Source: Glaciecola sp964643575
Lineage (GTDB): Bacteria; Pseudomonadota; Gammaproteobacteria; Enterobacterales; Alteromonadaceae
Reading direction: 5' to 3'
Assembly (NCBI GenBank): GCA_964643575.1
Contig: CAZXTD010000038.1
Location: 1 to 28,746 of the forward strand
DNA: 28,746 nt
Positions 6,203 to 15,164 of this stretch are shown one piece after another; the first letter of the stretch is position 1; each line of letters begins with the position of its first letter. Both the position numbers and the translations under genes were made by a program. The notes below the pieces were generated by a model. It was not told the origin of the DNA. It was given only the letters and a program-made list of their open reading frames with translations, and made no database searches.

Positions 6203-7927
6203 TTATTCAAATAACCTCGTATCGTTAATAAGTTCCTTTAGTTCTGGACTAGTTTGTAAATGCTGCTTTGAGTGGCCATGTTCTATTGCAGACAACATTA
6301 AGTAGATTGCTTCTTCTCGCTTTCCCAAAATCTCATAAGCTTCAGCTGCAGCAGACAATATTTCTGAAGAGTCTGGTGCTAAGGTTGTTGCTGTTCGTAA
6401 ACGTTGCAACGCAAGAGTTGGTTGATCTGTTTTTGCATAATAAAGAGCTAAATCACTATGTATAAAGGCATCTCTGGGATACTGTTGACGTATTGTTTCT
6501 GCGAGTTTAATCGCATGATTGAATGTTTCGAGCGTTCTTGTATCCATGCCATTCATCCAAGCGTACACAAAAGCTAAGTTGCCCCAGGCGAGAGAGTCAC
6601 TTTTATCAAGATCGAGTGCTTTATTGTAAGCATCGGCAGCTGCTTGAAAGTTGCCTTCTCTTCCATAAACAGTCCCAAGGTTTGTGTACGCCATGTAGCT
6701 AGGAATAATATCAATAGCATTGTTATACATAACGATTGCCTCTTTAAAACGCAAAGTTTCGTTAAAGGCAAGGCCTAAGTTTATCATAGCTGGATAATAG
6801 TCAGATGCTTGTTGTATCGCTGATTGCCATTGAAATATAGCATCATCTAAACGCCCTTGTTCATAGAGAAAGTTACCATAGCTATCTAAAACCGTAGGAT
6901 TTTCCGAATCTAAAGCAACTGCTTTTTGAAAAGCAGCATCCGCATCATCTATCCTGCCCAATTGTGAATAGACTTTTGCTACTACTCTATTGGTCATCGC
7001 ATCATTTGGGTCAATAGCAATTGCTCTTTTTACAGCCGCGTTTGCTAAGTCAAGATTGCCTTTGGTTAAATGAATCAAGCTGAGTGCTGCCTGCACCGGG
7101 GCAAGATCTGGGTCCAATGAAGCAGCTTGATTAGCCGCATCACTAGCCTCATCAAGCGCAGCGTCATCTCCCGACAATATATACCTAATCCGCAAAGCCT
7201 CTGCTGAACGCGCGTAAGCCAGCGCAAAGCTCGGGTCCATCGTGTAGGCCTCTTTCAACAAATCTATTGCGATATCTAAATTGTCGTCTTTATCCCAACG
7301 CTTTAACAAACCTAAAGCTTTTAAATAGCTGTCGTACACTACAGCTGTAGACGTAACTTGGCTGCCAGCGTCAGTATTGTTTGAACTTGTGCCCCACTGG
7401 TTCCAAACAAAAAATGCTATTAACAATGCACTCAAAGCTATTAGAGGCGGCGCAAACCGACGCGCCGATTTTTGGTTTATGGGGAGATGTGCTGCAAGGC
7501 TTTTAGATTGAACTGCTTCAATAAGATGCTCGCTATACATTTTGTCAGTCTTTTTAAATAAAGCCTGCACACGATTTAGCACCAAAGCCAGCTCTTTTGG
7601 CAGTGTCGCGTCGTCTAAATAAACGGGAATAATTTCGATGTTGTGGTCAAGCGCGTAGTCTATTTCTCTGAGGCAATGGCTCGACACTAGTGACGCTTTT
7701 GATATGAAGAAGACAAATTTGTCGGCATTTTGTATGGCGGTAGCAATTTCAGCGCGCCACGACTTGCCAGCCGCTATACCTTCGTCGTACCAAATATTGC
7801 TGCCAGCGTCTTTCAATAAGCCTAAATCGTCATACACGCTTTTGGCGTCTTTGTGCGCATAGCACACAAAAATAAAGGAGTCGGGTCCTTTGTAGGCGGG
7901 GAAGGGTTTTTCTAAGGCAGTACCCAT
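6203..7927 (-). CDS. TIR domain - transmembrane - tetratricopeptide repeat protein
   Basis: The 574-residue protein has three parts. A cytoplasmic TIR domain (about 16-135) shows FIFVCYAHKD, a BB-loop-like WYDEGIAAGKSWRAEI and SSHCLREIDYAL, where Glu88 sits at the position of the catalytic NADase glutamate of TIR enzymes. A single membrane helix follows (about 158-176, PPLIALSALLIAFFVWNQW). The rest (about 200-555) is a TPR array with repeated A-x-DP and GNLDLA/GRIDDA motifs, probably periplasmic or extracellular given the arginine pair before the helix. TIR domains either assemble signalling complexes or cleave NAD+; TPRs bind proteins or peptides. The gene is divergent from an S8 protease across a 198-bp gap. 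A membrane sensor linked to an NAD-consuming or signalling output is inferred. Confidence 0.88.
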   Translation of the reverse strand: MGTALEKPFPAYKGPDSFIFVCYAHKDAKSVYDDLGLLKDAGSNIWYDEGIAAGKSWRAEIATAIQNADKFVFFISKASLVSSHCLREIDYALDHNIEIIPVYLDDATLPKELALVLNRVQALFKKTDKMYSEHLIEAVQSKSLAAHLPINQKSARRFAPPLIALSALLIAFFVWNQWGTSSNNTDAGSQVTSTAVVYDSYLKALGLLKRWDKDDNLDIAIDLLKEAYTMDPSFALAYARSAEALRIRYILSGDDAALDEASDAANQAASLDPDLAPVQAALSLIHLTKGNLDLANAAVKRAIAIDPNDAMTNRVVAKVYSQLGRIDDADAAFQKAVALDSENPTVLDSYGNFLYEQGRLDDAIFQWQSAIQQASDYYPAMINLGLAFNETLRFKEAIVMYNNAIDIIPSYMAYTNLGTVYGREGNFQAAADAYNKALDLDKSDSLAWGNLAFVYAWMNGMDTRTLETFNHAIKLAETIRQQYPRDAFIHSDLALYYAKTDQPTLALQRLRTATTLAPDSSEILSAAAEAYEILGKREEAIYLMLSAIEHGHSKQHLQTSPELKELINDTRLFE

Positions 7928-8125
7928 TAAAAGATTCTTCTTGTATAGTTAATTACAGATTAAAAAACCGCTCAATATCACTTTTAATTTGTGTGGCTAG
8001 TATTATTGTTATTGCTCCACTATATAGCAGGTTAGGACTCAGTGAAAGAGATAGCATACAAACCGCGTAGCAAAGGTTAAATAAACAAAAGTCTAATAAT
8101 AAATAAAACCAAGGGAACGCCGAAT

Positions 8126-9448
8126 ATGTCTATTGAAAAGCTCAAAGATCAAATTAAAGATAAGGGCGCGGCTAACGCAATTGTTTGCATCAATCCTCTT
8201 ACCATGATGCCTTACGACATTAGCAGCTCAACTTTGGTGGGTGATGTGTCTAGAGTCACTCCCGATGTATCGCCTAATTTGGTATCAGAATTATCTGGCC
8301 TTTTTCAACTTGGCTGGAATGAGCTAAGAGCTTCAGGAAAAGTCGACCCTAAACTAATAAGCACCTATACACCGGTTATTCAGCGTTTGCTCGATGCAAA
8401 ACAAACGCAAAACATGGTTTACTTTCCATTTTTGGGCATTGCTTATGGTGCTCTTAATGAGCAAGGCCTTGAAAAGCTAGAAACCAATAGAGCAGTTGAC
8501 GACATTCAACCAGTATCCGATAGCTTGGGACTTATCGAACCCGTTCCGGATGATGCTGACGAAGAGCATGAACCCGAGCAAGAAGTTGCATGGGGTGTCG
8601 AGCGTATGGGGGCACCTGACCTTTGGAAGCAAGGGCTTACGGGCAAAGGAATTTGTGTAGCGCATATGGATACAGGTGTTGATACCAGCCATCCTGCTTT
8701 ACACGATGTACTAAGCAGTCACACCTTTGTGAGCGAAGACGGGCAAGTGACGGAGCAACATGAAGCCTATTCTGATTCGTCTACCCACGGTACGCATACC
8801 GCAGGCACAATTGCAGGACGCCAAGTAGCGGGTGAGAAGCTTATTGGCATGGCGCCGGGCGCAAACCTTGCATGCGCAACCGTCATCAACGGCGGCGATA
8901 CCTTTGCTCGCTTATTAGCAGGGCTAGAGTTCGCATTAGCAGCAAACGCTCGAGTGTTAAGTATATCGTTAGGCATTAGCCCATTTGATGATTCACTCAA
9001 AGGTATTATGAACACCTTAAGAACCCAGCAGTTATTGCCTATTGTTGCCATTGGTAACAATCCACTGTCGAGCGCTTCACCGGGTAATTACGATAACGTG
9101 CTGTCGGTAGGGGCAACCGATAAACGCGACAAAGTGGCGCCATTTTCAGGCAGTGCAAAAATGAGCGGATTTGGCGTAGGCCCAACCATTTGCGCGCCGG
9201 GTAAGAACATATTAAGCGCCGCGCCTGGTGGTGGCTATCGTAGGTCTAATGGAAGCTCGATGGCCGTGCCTCATGTGGCAGGCTTAGCGGCATTATTACT
9301 TGAATCAAATCCATATGCCACCAGTGATCAAATTCAGCAGGCCATTGTGGAGTCTTGTGTTAACCCGGCTAATGTTCATGCTGATAAAATTGGTGCAGGC
9401 ATTCCAAATGCTGCCAGAGCATTGGAGAGGCTTAAGGTAATTTTTAGA
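8126..9448 (+). CDS. Cytoplasmic subtilisin-like S8 serine peptidase
   Basis: The reading frame ends at TGA 9449-9451. The 441-residue protein has the complete S8 machinery: Asp182 in MDTGVD, His221 in HGTHTAG, oxyanion Asn311 in AIGNN and Ser378 in NGSSMAVPHVAG. It lacks a signal peptide, unusual for a secreted subtilase. Its first 155 residues form an unassigned N-terminal domain joined by a very acidic linker (about 140-153, PDDADEEHEPEQE) that could be a processing or regulatory site. AAGGGA upstream of the ATG is the ribosome site. It is divergent from the TIR-TPR gene and overlaps the VOC gene by ATGA, so the two are probably co-translated. A regulated intracellular protease is inferred. 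The catalytic assignment is firm. Confidence 0.92.
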
Positions 9449-9845
9449 TGACTAAAGTACCTACACTTCGTGCAATTCATCACGTTGCCATTATTTGCAG
9501 CGATTATGAAATCTCAAAACGCTTTTATACCGAGGTGTTAAAGCTGCCAATAATTGATGAAAATTATCGCCGCGAGCGAGACTCATGGAAATTAGATTTA
9601 CGCTTAGAAAATGGTAACCAACTAGAGCTTTTTAGTTTTCCTGACGCGCCCGAACGACCAAGCAGGCCAGAGGCTCAAGGCTTAAGGCACCTAGCCTTTG
9701 TCGTGGATGATGTTGCTGCATATAAAGCTTATCTTGAAGNNNNNNNNNNGCAGTAGAGCCTATTCGAATAGATGAATTTACTGATAAAGCCTTTACGTTC
9801 TTTAAGGACCCAGACGGCTTACCGTTGGAGCTTTATCAGCAGTAA
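9448..9845 (+). CDS. yaeR: YaeR/SMU1112c-type VOC family (glyoxalase I-like) metalloprotein, interrupted by an N gap
   Basis: The start ATG overlaps the stop of the S8 gene (ATGA). Residues 1-97 read through to an N run at 9740-9749; the protein resumes in another frame at 9750 as AVEPIRID and ends FFKDPDGLPLELYQQ. Expected metal ligands are present: His in IHHVAI, Glu in QLELFSF, His in LRHLAF and Glu in LPLELY. ERPSRPEA and GLRHLAF are hallmarks of the YaeR group, whose substrate is unknown. Restoring the frame needs one base more than the ten N shown. The gene then encodes about 132 residues, close to the 129 I recall for E. coli YaeR. The gene is probably intact in the organism. Confidence 0.85.
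9740..9749. other. Assembly gap of 10 N inside the VOC gene
   Basis: Ten undetermined bases break the frame. The flanking protein pieces join correctly only if the real gap is 11 bases (or 11 plus a multiple of three). Confidence 0.95.
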
Positions 9846-9936
9846 TTTGCCGCTAGGAAGTATAGTAGAGCATAGGATACAAAAACTGCCATCTTCGGTT
9901 AGAGCTTAGTCTGCTTATCTTTTGCTGATTATTTTG

Positions 9937-9942
9937 TATAAT
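9937..9942 (+). promoter_or_regulatory. -10 box upstream of the S10 peptidase
   Basis: A perfect TATAAT lies 80 bases before the chosen start of the S10 gene. No good -35 is seen. If used, transcription would begin near 9949, leaving almost no leader for the in-frame ATG at 9956 and favouring the ATG at 10022. Confidence 0.4.
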
Positions 9943-10021
9943 CGAGCTATAGGATTTGTATGCCCAACAGAATATTACTGTACGATACATCAATAAAATA
10001 AATAATAACAAAGAGCTTATC

Positions 10022-11581
10022 ATGCATATTACGCACAATCGCAAAACCAGCCGCTTTACTCTAACTTCAGTGTTGATGCTGTCTTTATCGTTATTTGCAA
10101 ATATTAGTGCAGCCCAACAAAGTAGCAGCCCTAATATCAGCATTGATGCAGAATCATCGGTCGTTACCGAACATAAAACAACAATTAACGGCAAGCGAGT
10201 TAGCTACAAAGCAACCACCGGCACTCAACCCGTATGGAACGATAAGGGCGAGGCTACCGCCACTCTTTTTTACACCTATTACCAGCGCACTGATGTAAAA
10301 GACACCAGCCAGCGTCCTCTAATTATGTCATTTAATGGTGGCCCCGGGTCTGCCTCGGTTTGGATGCACGTGGCCTATACTGGCCCGCGTACCTTAACTA
10401 TTGATGATGAAGGCTATCCGGTTCAGCCTTATGGTGTAAAAACAAATCCGTATTCAATACTCGACGTGGCCGACATTGTATTTATTAACCCAGTCAACAC
10501 CGCCTACAGTCGCGTATTACCCAACAGCGAAGGTGAAATGCCCTCACGGGATAAGCAAAAAGAAATGTTTTTTGGCGTGAATGCCGACATCGAATATTTA
10601 GCAGAGTGGCTAAATACCTTTGTGACGCGTTTTGATAGATGGACGTCGCCTAAATACCTGATTGGCGAAAGCTATGGCACAACAAGGGTGTCGGGCCTTG
10701 CCTTAGCGCTCCAAAATCAGCAGTGGATGTATTTAAATGGTGTGATTTTAGTCTCTCCTACCGACATTGGTATTGAACGCAATGGCCCAGTAAAAGCAGC
10801 AAATCGCTTGCCCTACTTTGCTGCTACCGCTTGGCATCATAAAAAGCTTCCTAGCGACCTACAGTCAAAAGACTTATATGAAGTACTCGACGAAGTAGAG
10901 CAATACAGCATTAATACATACTTGCCCGCATTGGCGAAAGGCAGCTTTATTAGCGACTCAGAAAAACAAGCTGTTATCAGCAAAGTTGCGCGTTACTCGG
11001 GTTTAAGTGAAAAGTCGATAGCACAAAATAACCTCGACATTCCTACCACGTTTTTCTGGAAAGAGCTGCTTAGAGATGAAGGCATGACCCTTGGACGTCT
11101 CGACAGCCGCTATCTTGGCATTGACGAAAAAGAAACTGGTGACCGTCCCGACTACTGGGCAGAACTCACTTCTTGGCTGCATTCGTTTACCCCTGCGATT
11201 AACGATTACATTCGCAATGAGCTCAATTATAAAACCGACATCAAATATAATATGTTTGGCCCCGTGCGCCCTTGGGATAGAAGCAACAATAACAGTGGCG
11301 ACAACCTGCGTTTAGCCATGGCCCAAAACCCGTATTTGAATGTGCTTATTCAAGCTGGGTATTACGACGGTGCAACCAATTACTTTGATGCTAAATACAC
11401 CATGTGGCAGCTCGACCGCAGCGGCAAAATGAAAAGCCGACTCGACTTTAAAGGCTACAGAAGCGGACACATGATGTATTTACGCCGCGAAGATTTGCAA
11501 AAATCGAATCAGGACTTGCGCGAATTTATTCTCAATACTGTGCCCGCAGCGGGCACGCCAGCCCAGTACCCTCGAAGATAA
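10022..11581 (+). CDS. Exported S10 family serine carboxypeptidase
   Basis: A longer frame opens at 9956, but the ATG at 10022 gives a clean signal peptide (MHITHNRKTSRF, then a hydrophobic core ending SAA) and a 519-residue protein. The S10 fold is marked by SFNGGPGSASVWMH (oxyanion region), Ser217 in GESYG, Asp449 in GYYDGATN and His483 in YRSGHMMY, a full triad in the right order. S10 enzymes remove C-terminal residues from peptides, usually at acidic pH; this one should work in the periplasm. A phosphatase-like gene follows after 16 bases and probably shares the transcript. A TATAAT lies upstream. Confidence 0.92.
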   Translation: MHITHNRKTSRFTLTSVLMLSLSLFANISAAQQSSSPNISIDAESSVVTEHKTTINGKRVSYKATTGTQPVWNDKGEATATLFYTYYQRTDVKDTSQRPLIMSFNGGPGSASVWMHVAYTGPRTLTIDDEGYPVQPYGVKTNPYSILDVADIVFINPVNTAYSRVLPNSEGEMPSRDKQKEMFFGVNADIEYLAEWLNTFVTRFDRWTSPKYLIGESYGTTRVSGLALALQNQQWMYLNGVILVSPTDIGIERNGPVKAANRLPYFAATAWHHKKLPSDLQSKDLYEVLDEVEQYSINTYLPALAKGSFISDSEKQAVISKVARYSGLSEKSIAQNNLDIPTTFFWKELLRDEGMTLGRLDSRYLGIDEKETGDRPDYWAELTSWLHSFTPAINDYIRNELNYKTDIKYNMFGPVRPWDRSNNNSGDNLRLAMAQNPYLNVLIQAGYYDGATNYFDAKYTMWQLDRSGKMKSRLDFKGYRSGHMMYLRREDLQKSNQDLREFILNTVPAAGTPAQYPRR

Positions 11582-11597
11582 GTGAATAAAGTCCCCC

Positions 11598-12146
11598 ATG
11601 AAAATCATTACAACTGTTTTTATTGCTTGTTTTTTATTGAGCCTATCAAATATTGCCAAAGCATTAAGCAATGGTGATAAAGTGATATTTTCTACTCAAA
11701 AAGAACTAGAGGACTTAAAAAACCTTCAATTTGATCAAAACAATATGATTAGTGCAGGGCTGCCAAATAAGGTGCATTTTGAAAGTCTAAAAGCCATGGG
11801 CCTAAGCCTAGTTATAGATTTAATTCCGGGTGATAGAAGTAAAGAAGCCGCTCTGTTAAACAGCATGGAAATTCCGTACAACAACATTGCGGTAGATTGG
11901 GGAAACCCAACCCTGCAAAACTTTACTGACTATGTAAAGTACATGGAAGAAGCGCAACAAACTGACGGCTTAGTCTTAACACACTGTAAACTCAACTGGC
12001 GCGGCGCGGTATTCACGTATTTATATCGAGTGACGCAGTTAAAGCATGATGAAAGCTCGGCAAGAGCGCATATGCTCGATACGTGGGAGCCCAACCAACG
12101 CTGGCAATCATTTATAGATGAAGTGAAAACCCACTATGAGCTTTGA
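11598..12146 (+). CDS. Exported DUF442-type protein tyrosine phosphatase family protein
   Basis: The 182-residue product has a signal peptide (about 1-22, ending AKA). The phosphatase loop is HCKLNWRG with Cys130 and Arg135, a CX4R spacing like that of the DUF442 (beta-lactamase hydrolase-like) branch and not the CX5R of classical tyrosine phosphatases. VIDLIPGDRSKE (about 72-83) matches the family's upstream conserved block. The substrate is unknown; with a signal peptide it would act outside the cytoplasm. It starts 16 bases after the S10 stop codon, so co-transcription is likely. Confidence 0.8.
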   Translation: MKIITTVFIACFLLSLSNIAKALSNGDKVIFSTQKELEDLKNLQFDQNNMISAGLPNKVHFESLKAMGLSLVIDLIPGDRSKEAALLNSMEIPYNNIAVDWGNPTLQNFTDYVKYMEEAQQTDGLVLTHCKLNWRGAVFTYLYRVTQLKHDESSARAHMLDTWEPNQRWQSFIDEVKTHYEL

Positions 12147-12237
12147 GGGTTGCTTATCATCTATACGCCTGAGTTTGATTTCAAGGCAACTAGATTACTA
12201 ACGTTAAACTATATAAAACCTCTGATAGGAAGGGCCT

Positions 12238-13308
12238 ATGACTAAGCTAACGCATGTATTTTTCTTTTTTATAACTTTGTTAGCTATGACTGGCTGCCAA
12301 ACAAAGCATACCGAAAAACCTACTGCTGCGAGCCCTGATTTTTTATCACCACCACTGGTGCGTCATATTTATACCGCAGACCCTTCTGCCCATGTTTTTG
12401 AAGGTAAAATATATGTGTATCCTTCACATGATATAGACTCCAGCCAACCTCTTGGCGGTGCCGATCAGTTTGATATGAAAGACTATCATGTGTTTTCTAT
12501 GGATTCGGTGGGTGGACCTGTTACAGACCATGGAGCCGCCCTTCATATTGACGACGTGCCTTGGGCCACAAGACAAATGTGGGCGCCCGACGCATCTTAT
12601 AAAGACGGCAAGTATTACTTATACTTCCCTGCTAAAGACAAAGACGGAATTTTCAGAATTGGTGCAGCTGTAGCCGATAACCCAGCGGGCCCTTTTAAAG
12701 CCCAACCCAATCCCATTGAAGGCAGCTTTAGCATTGATCCATCGGTATATAAAGATGATGATGGCAGTTATTATATGTACATCGGCGGTATTTGGGGTGG
12801 TCAGTTAGAACGTTGGACTACCGGGGAATACAAAGAAGACGGCCAAACTCCTCCTGCTGACCAACCCGCGCTTTTGCCTAAAATTGCGAAAATGAGCGAT
12901 GATATGCTTAGCTTTGCTGAACCCTTAAAAGACGTACAAATTTTAGATGAGCAAGGCCAACCCATTTTAGCCGGCGACAACGAGCGACGCTTTTTTGAAG
13001 CGGCTTGGGTACATAAATATAAAGATGTTTATTACTTTTCTTATTCTACCGGCGACACGCATCTTATTCAGTATGCCACTGGCTCATCACCTTATGGGCC
13101 ATTTACTTACCAAGGTAAAATCCTCGAGCCAGTGCTAGGCTGGACTAACCACCATTCAATTGTTGAGCATAATGGCCAGTGGTATTTGTTTTACCACGAC
13201 AGCGAGCTTTCTGAGGGTAAAACTCACTTGCGTAATATTAAGGCTGCTAAACTTGAGCATGACGAAAATGGGAAGATTATCCCTATTGACCCGTATTTTG
13301 CAGATTAG
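12238..13308 (+). CDS. GH43 family glycoside hydrolase lipoprotein
   Basis: The 356-residue protein is a probable lipoprotein: hydrophobic N-terminus and lipobox MTGC with Cys20. A five-bladed GH43 propeller follows. The three conserved acids are visible: Asp48 in YTADPSAHVF (base), Asp167 in SIDPSVY (pKa modulator) and Glu254 in RFFEAAWVHK (acid). WAPDASYKDGKYYLYF is also typical. GH43 enzymes release arabinose or xylose from plant or algal polysaccharides; the exact substrate cannot be told. The ribosome site is AGGAAGGG. It lies 91 bases after the phosphatase gene. No transporter or partner glycosidase sits nearby, so it is not an obvious polysaccharide utilisation locus. Confidence 0.9.
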   Translation: MTKLTHVFFFFITLLAMTGCQTKHTEKPTAASPDFLSPPLVRHIYTADPSAHVFEGKIYVYPSHDIDSSQPLGGADQFDMKDYHVFSMDSVGGPVTDHGAALHIDDVPWATRQMWAPDASYKDGKYYLYFPAKDKDGIFRIGAAVADNPAGPFKAQPNPIEGSFSIDPSVYKDDDGSYYMYIGGIWGGQLERWTTGEYKEDGQTPPADQPALLPKIAKMSDDMLSFAEPLKDVQILDEQGQPILAGDNERRFFEAAWVHKYKDVYYFSYSTGDTHLIQYATGSSPYGPFTYQGKILEPVLGWTNHHSIVEHNGQWYLFYHDSELSEGKTHLRNIKAAKLEHDENGKIIPIDPYFAD

Positions 13309-13382
13309 TTAAAAGAATAACTATTTGTTTGTTCTTGCGAAGCTCTGTCATTACATAGTTTAAATGCAAAGCTACTCACTTT

Positions 13383-13940
13383 TTATAAATGACGAATGAC
13401 CTTACAAGGATTACCCACGGCAAGTACATTTGCAGGGATATCTTTACTTACCACGCTGCCTGCACCAATAACTGCGTTTTCGCCTATTGTTACGCCAGGC
13501 AGAATAATACTGCCACCGCCAATCCAAGCGTTGTCGCCAATGGTGATGGGCTTAGCGAATTCCCAAAGGTCTTTACGTTGTTGAGGGTCTAGCGGATGAG
13601 CTGCGGTGAATAGCTGAACATTGGGTCCGAGCTTAACGTAATTGCCAATAGTGATTTTGGCGCAGTCTAAAAATGTGCAGCCAAAGTTGCAGTAGCTATT
13701 GTGGCCAATGTCTACATTTTCTAAATAGTCGCAATAAAAGGGCGGTTCTATGTAGGACTTTTCGCCGGCGCTACTCATCATGTCTGCTATCAAATACATC
13801 CTATCTTCAACTGCCAAAGAGCTGTTGTTAAATTCTACACAACGGTCGTGTGCGGCAGTACGTTTGTCGGCAAGTTCTTTGTCAGAGGCTTGATATAGCT
13901 CTCCACTTAGCATTTTTTCTCTTTGTGTTTTGTTGGGCAT
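13383..13940 (-). CDS. Sugar O-acetyltransferase, maltose/galactoside acetyltransferase family
   Basis: The 185-residue protein begins with the Maa-type N-terminal region (KTQREKMLSGELYQASDKEL) and continues with a left-handed beta-helix of hexapeptide repeats (about 65-175). Catalytic His115 lies in FTAAHPLDP. GNPCKVIR near the C-terminus is a family signature. Such enzymes move an acetyl group from acetyl-CoA to a sugar in the cytoplasm. The start lies inside the 3' end of the preceding minus-strand gene (59-bp overlap), so translation may be coupled. It converges with the GH43 gene. Confidence 0.9.
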   Translation of the reverse strand: MPNKTQREKMLSGELYQASDKELADKRTAAHDRCVEFNNSSLAVEDRMYLIADMMSSAGEKSYIEPPFYCDYLENVDIGHNSYCNFGCTFLDCAKITIGNYVKLGPNVQLFTAAHPLDPQQRKDLWEFAKPITIGDNAWIGGGSIILPGVTIGENAVIGAGSVVSKDIPANVLAVGNPCKVIRHL

Positions 13941-14532
13941 GATTATCGTCTCGTATTAATAGACTGGTTGTTATTTTAGTTGAACTTGCAGGTGGTAAAT
14001 CTAGTTCTTTAGCGGGGCAGTGGGTTTCTGGTAGCACTAAATATTGTGATACCACTTGATATGGCCCAGGGCTATTTACCATAGTAATTATAGTGCCTTG
14101 ATTAAGCTGAGCTTGCCAGTAGCATCTTACTTTAAGGCTTGGGTGCTCGCGTGCAATAATTGCTAATTGTTCTGCCACTTCTGGCGATTCTTTTACTGCG
14201 TTTGCTAGCCCTAGTGCTGCTTTGAAAGGTACGGATTGCTTTTTGTTTTCAGCAAGGAGTTCGGCGATTTTTGCGGCATAAAGCGTATTTTCGTTTTGTA
14301 TATGCTGATAGATTAAGCTATCGAGCTTGATGCGTGTGTGCTTATGAACAACCGGTACCGGAAAAGTAATGTGTGTAGATAGGTTTAGGCTTTTTACCAT
14401 CCAGATACCCATCAGTTGGATTTTACCAGACGAAAATGAAAACCGGTCAATAAGGGATAACAGTATAAGGCCTATCAAAAAGAGGCTGCCAATCTTGATA
14501 CTAAGTTTTGTCAATTGACATGGCCGGTACAA
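13882..14532 (-). CDS. Hypothetical single-pass membrane protein
   Basis: The frame encodes about 216 residues and would start at a TTG (14530-14532); no clear ribosome site supports it, so the true start is uncertain. A downstream TTG at codon 7 is an alternative. One hydrophobic helix (about 12-30, KIGSLFLIGLILLSLIDRF) is followed by a helical region (about 70-130, rich in Ala, Glu and Leu) and a beta-rich segment with QYLVLPETHCPAKELDLPP. The last 20 or so residues are very basic and overlap the acetyltransferase gene by 59 bases. The family is not recognised. Confidence 0.55.
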   Translation of the reverse strand: MYRPCQLTKLSIKIGSLFLIGLILLSLIDRFSFSSGKIQLMGIWMVKSLNLSTHITFPVPVVHKHTRIKLDSLIYQHIQNENTLYAAKIAELLAENKKQSVPFKAALGLANAVKESPEVAEQLAIIAREHPSLKVRCYWQAQLNQGTIITMVNSPGPYQVVSQYLVLPETHCPAKELDLPPASSTKITTSLLIRDDNHAQQNTKRKNAKWRAISSL

Positions 14533-14626
14533 AAGGAAGTATGATTAGAAAAACATTGCGCACTGTTATATTTCTCAGAGGTGCAAGCACGTACTGGCAA
14601 GTAGTAACGAATTGTAAAAAAGCGCT

Positions 14627-14896
14627 TTACCAGCGCGCTCCACCTAACTCAATGTTATGCGCTTCAATTTCTTTTGATTTGCTCAGTTTGGTAAACAACA
14701 AACCCACGAGCAAAAAGAAAGCAGGCACTGCAAAATAACTAATTTTCATGCCAAGTGCTTGTGTTGCATTAATTGCAGCGGAGGTGTCTAAAGATGAAAC
14801 CCCGGCTAATTTGAGCACGATGTTAACGAGAAGAAGAATAAAAAATAAGTAGGCAATTTTTCTTCTGTAATTTGCCTGCTTTCTAGCCTTTGTCAC
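14627..14896 (-). CDS. Small two-helix membrane protein, GTG start
   Basis: The 89-residue product starts at GTG (14894-14896), supported by AAGGAA seven bases upstream. Two hydrophobic helices (about 14-32, IAYLFFILLLVNIVLKLAG, and 51-69, MKISYFAVPAFFLLVGLLF) are joined by a short polar loop. The N-terminus is basic, so the positive-inside rule places both ends in the cytoplasm. It is divergent from the AraC-type regulator over a 268-bp AT-rich gap. The function is unknown. Confidence 0.65.
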   Translation of the reverse strand: MTKARKQANYRRKIAYLFFILLLVNIVLKLAGVSSLDTSAAINATQALGMKISYFAVPAFFLLVGLLFTKLSKSKEIEAHNIELGGARW

Positions 14897-15164
14897 AAAT
14901 TTTCCTTGATATTCATATTGTTAAAAAGAGAATGATTTCGACAGTTAAAGTAAGCGCTATAAAATATAACAACTCATCGTCAATCAGATTAAAAAAACAC
15001 CAATAAGTTCATAAAAAAATGGAATCAGAGCAATATAAAAAAATAAAAAACACAAGTGCTTGCTATGCTTGCCATTTAACCGAAGATAAAATAAACAGAC
15101 GCTAGTAAAAGTCTTTAAACTTCAATATGCTAGTGCTTTAATTAAGCATAAGGGCTGCAGCAAA

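Noticed and set aside
9853..10194. 113-residue hydrophobic minus-strand frame
   Set aside because: It lies opposite the promoter and signal peptide of the S10 gene; its hydrophobicity mirrors AT-rich sequence.
12238..14532. Polysaccharide utilisation locus around the GH43 gene
   Set aside because: No SusC/SusD, TonB-dependent receptor, sugar transporter or second glycosidase is next to it.
14508..14738. 76-residue plus-strand frame
   Set aside because: It overlaps two better-supported minus-strand genes and has no family resemblance.
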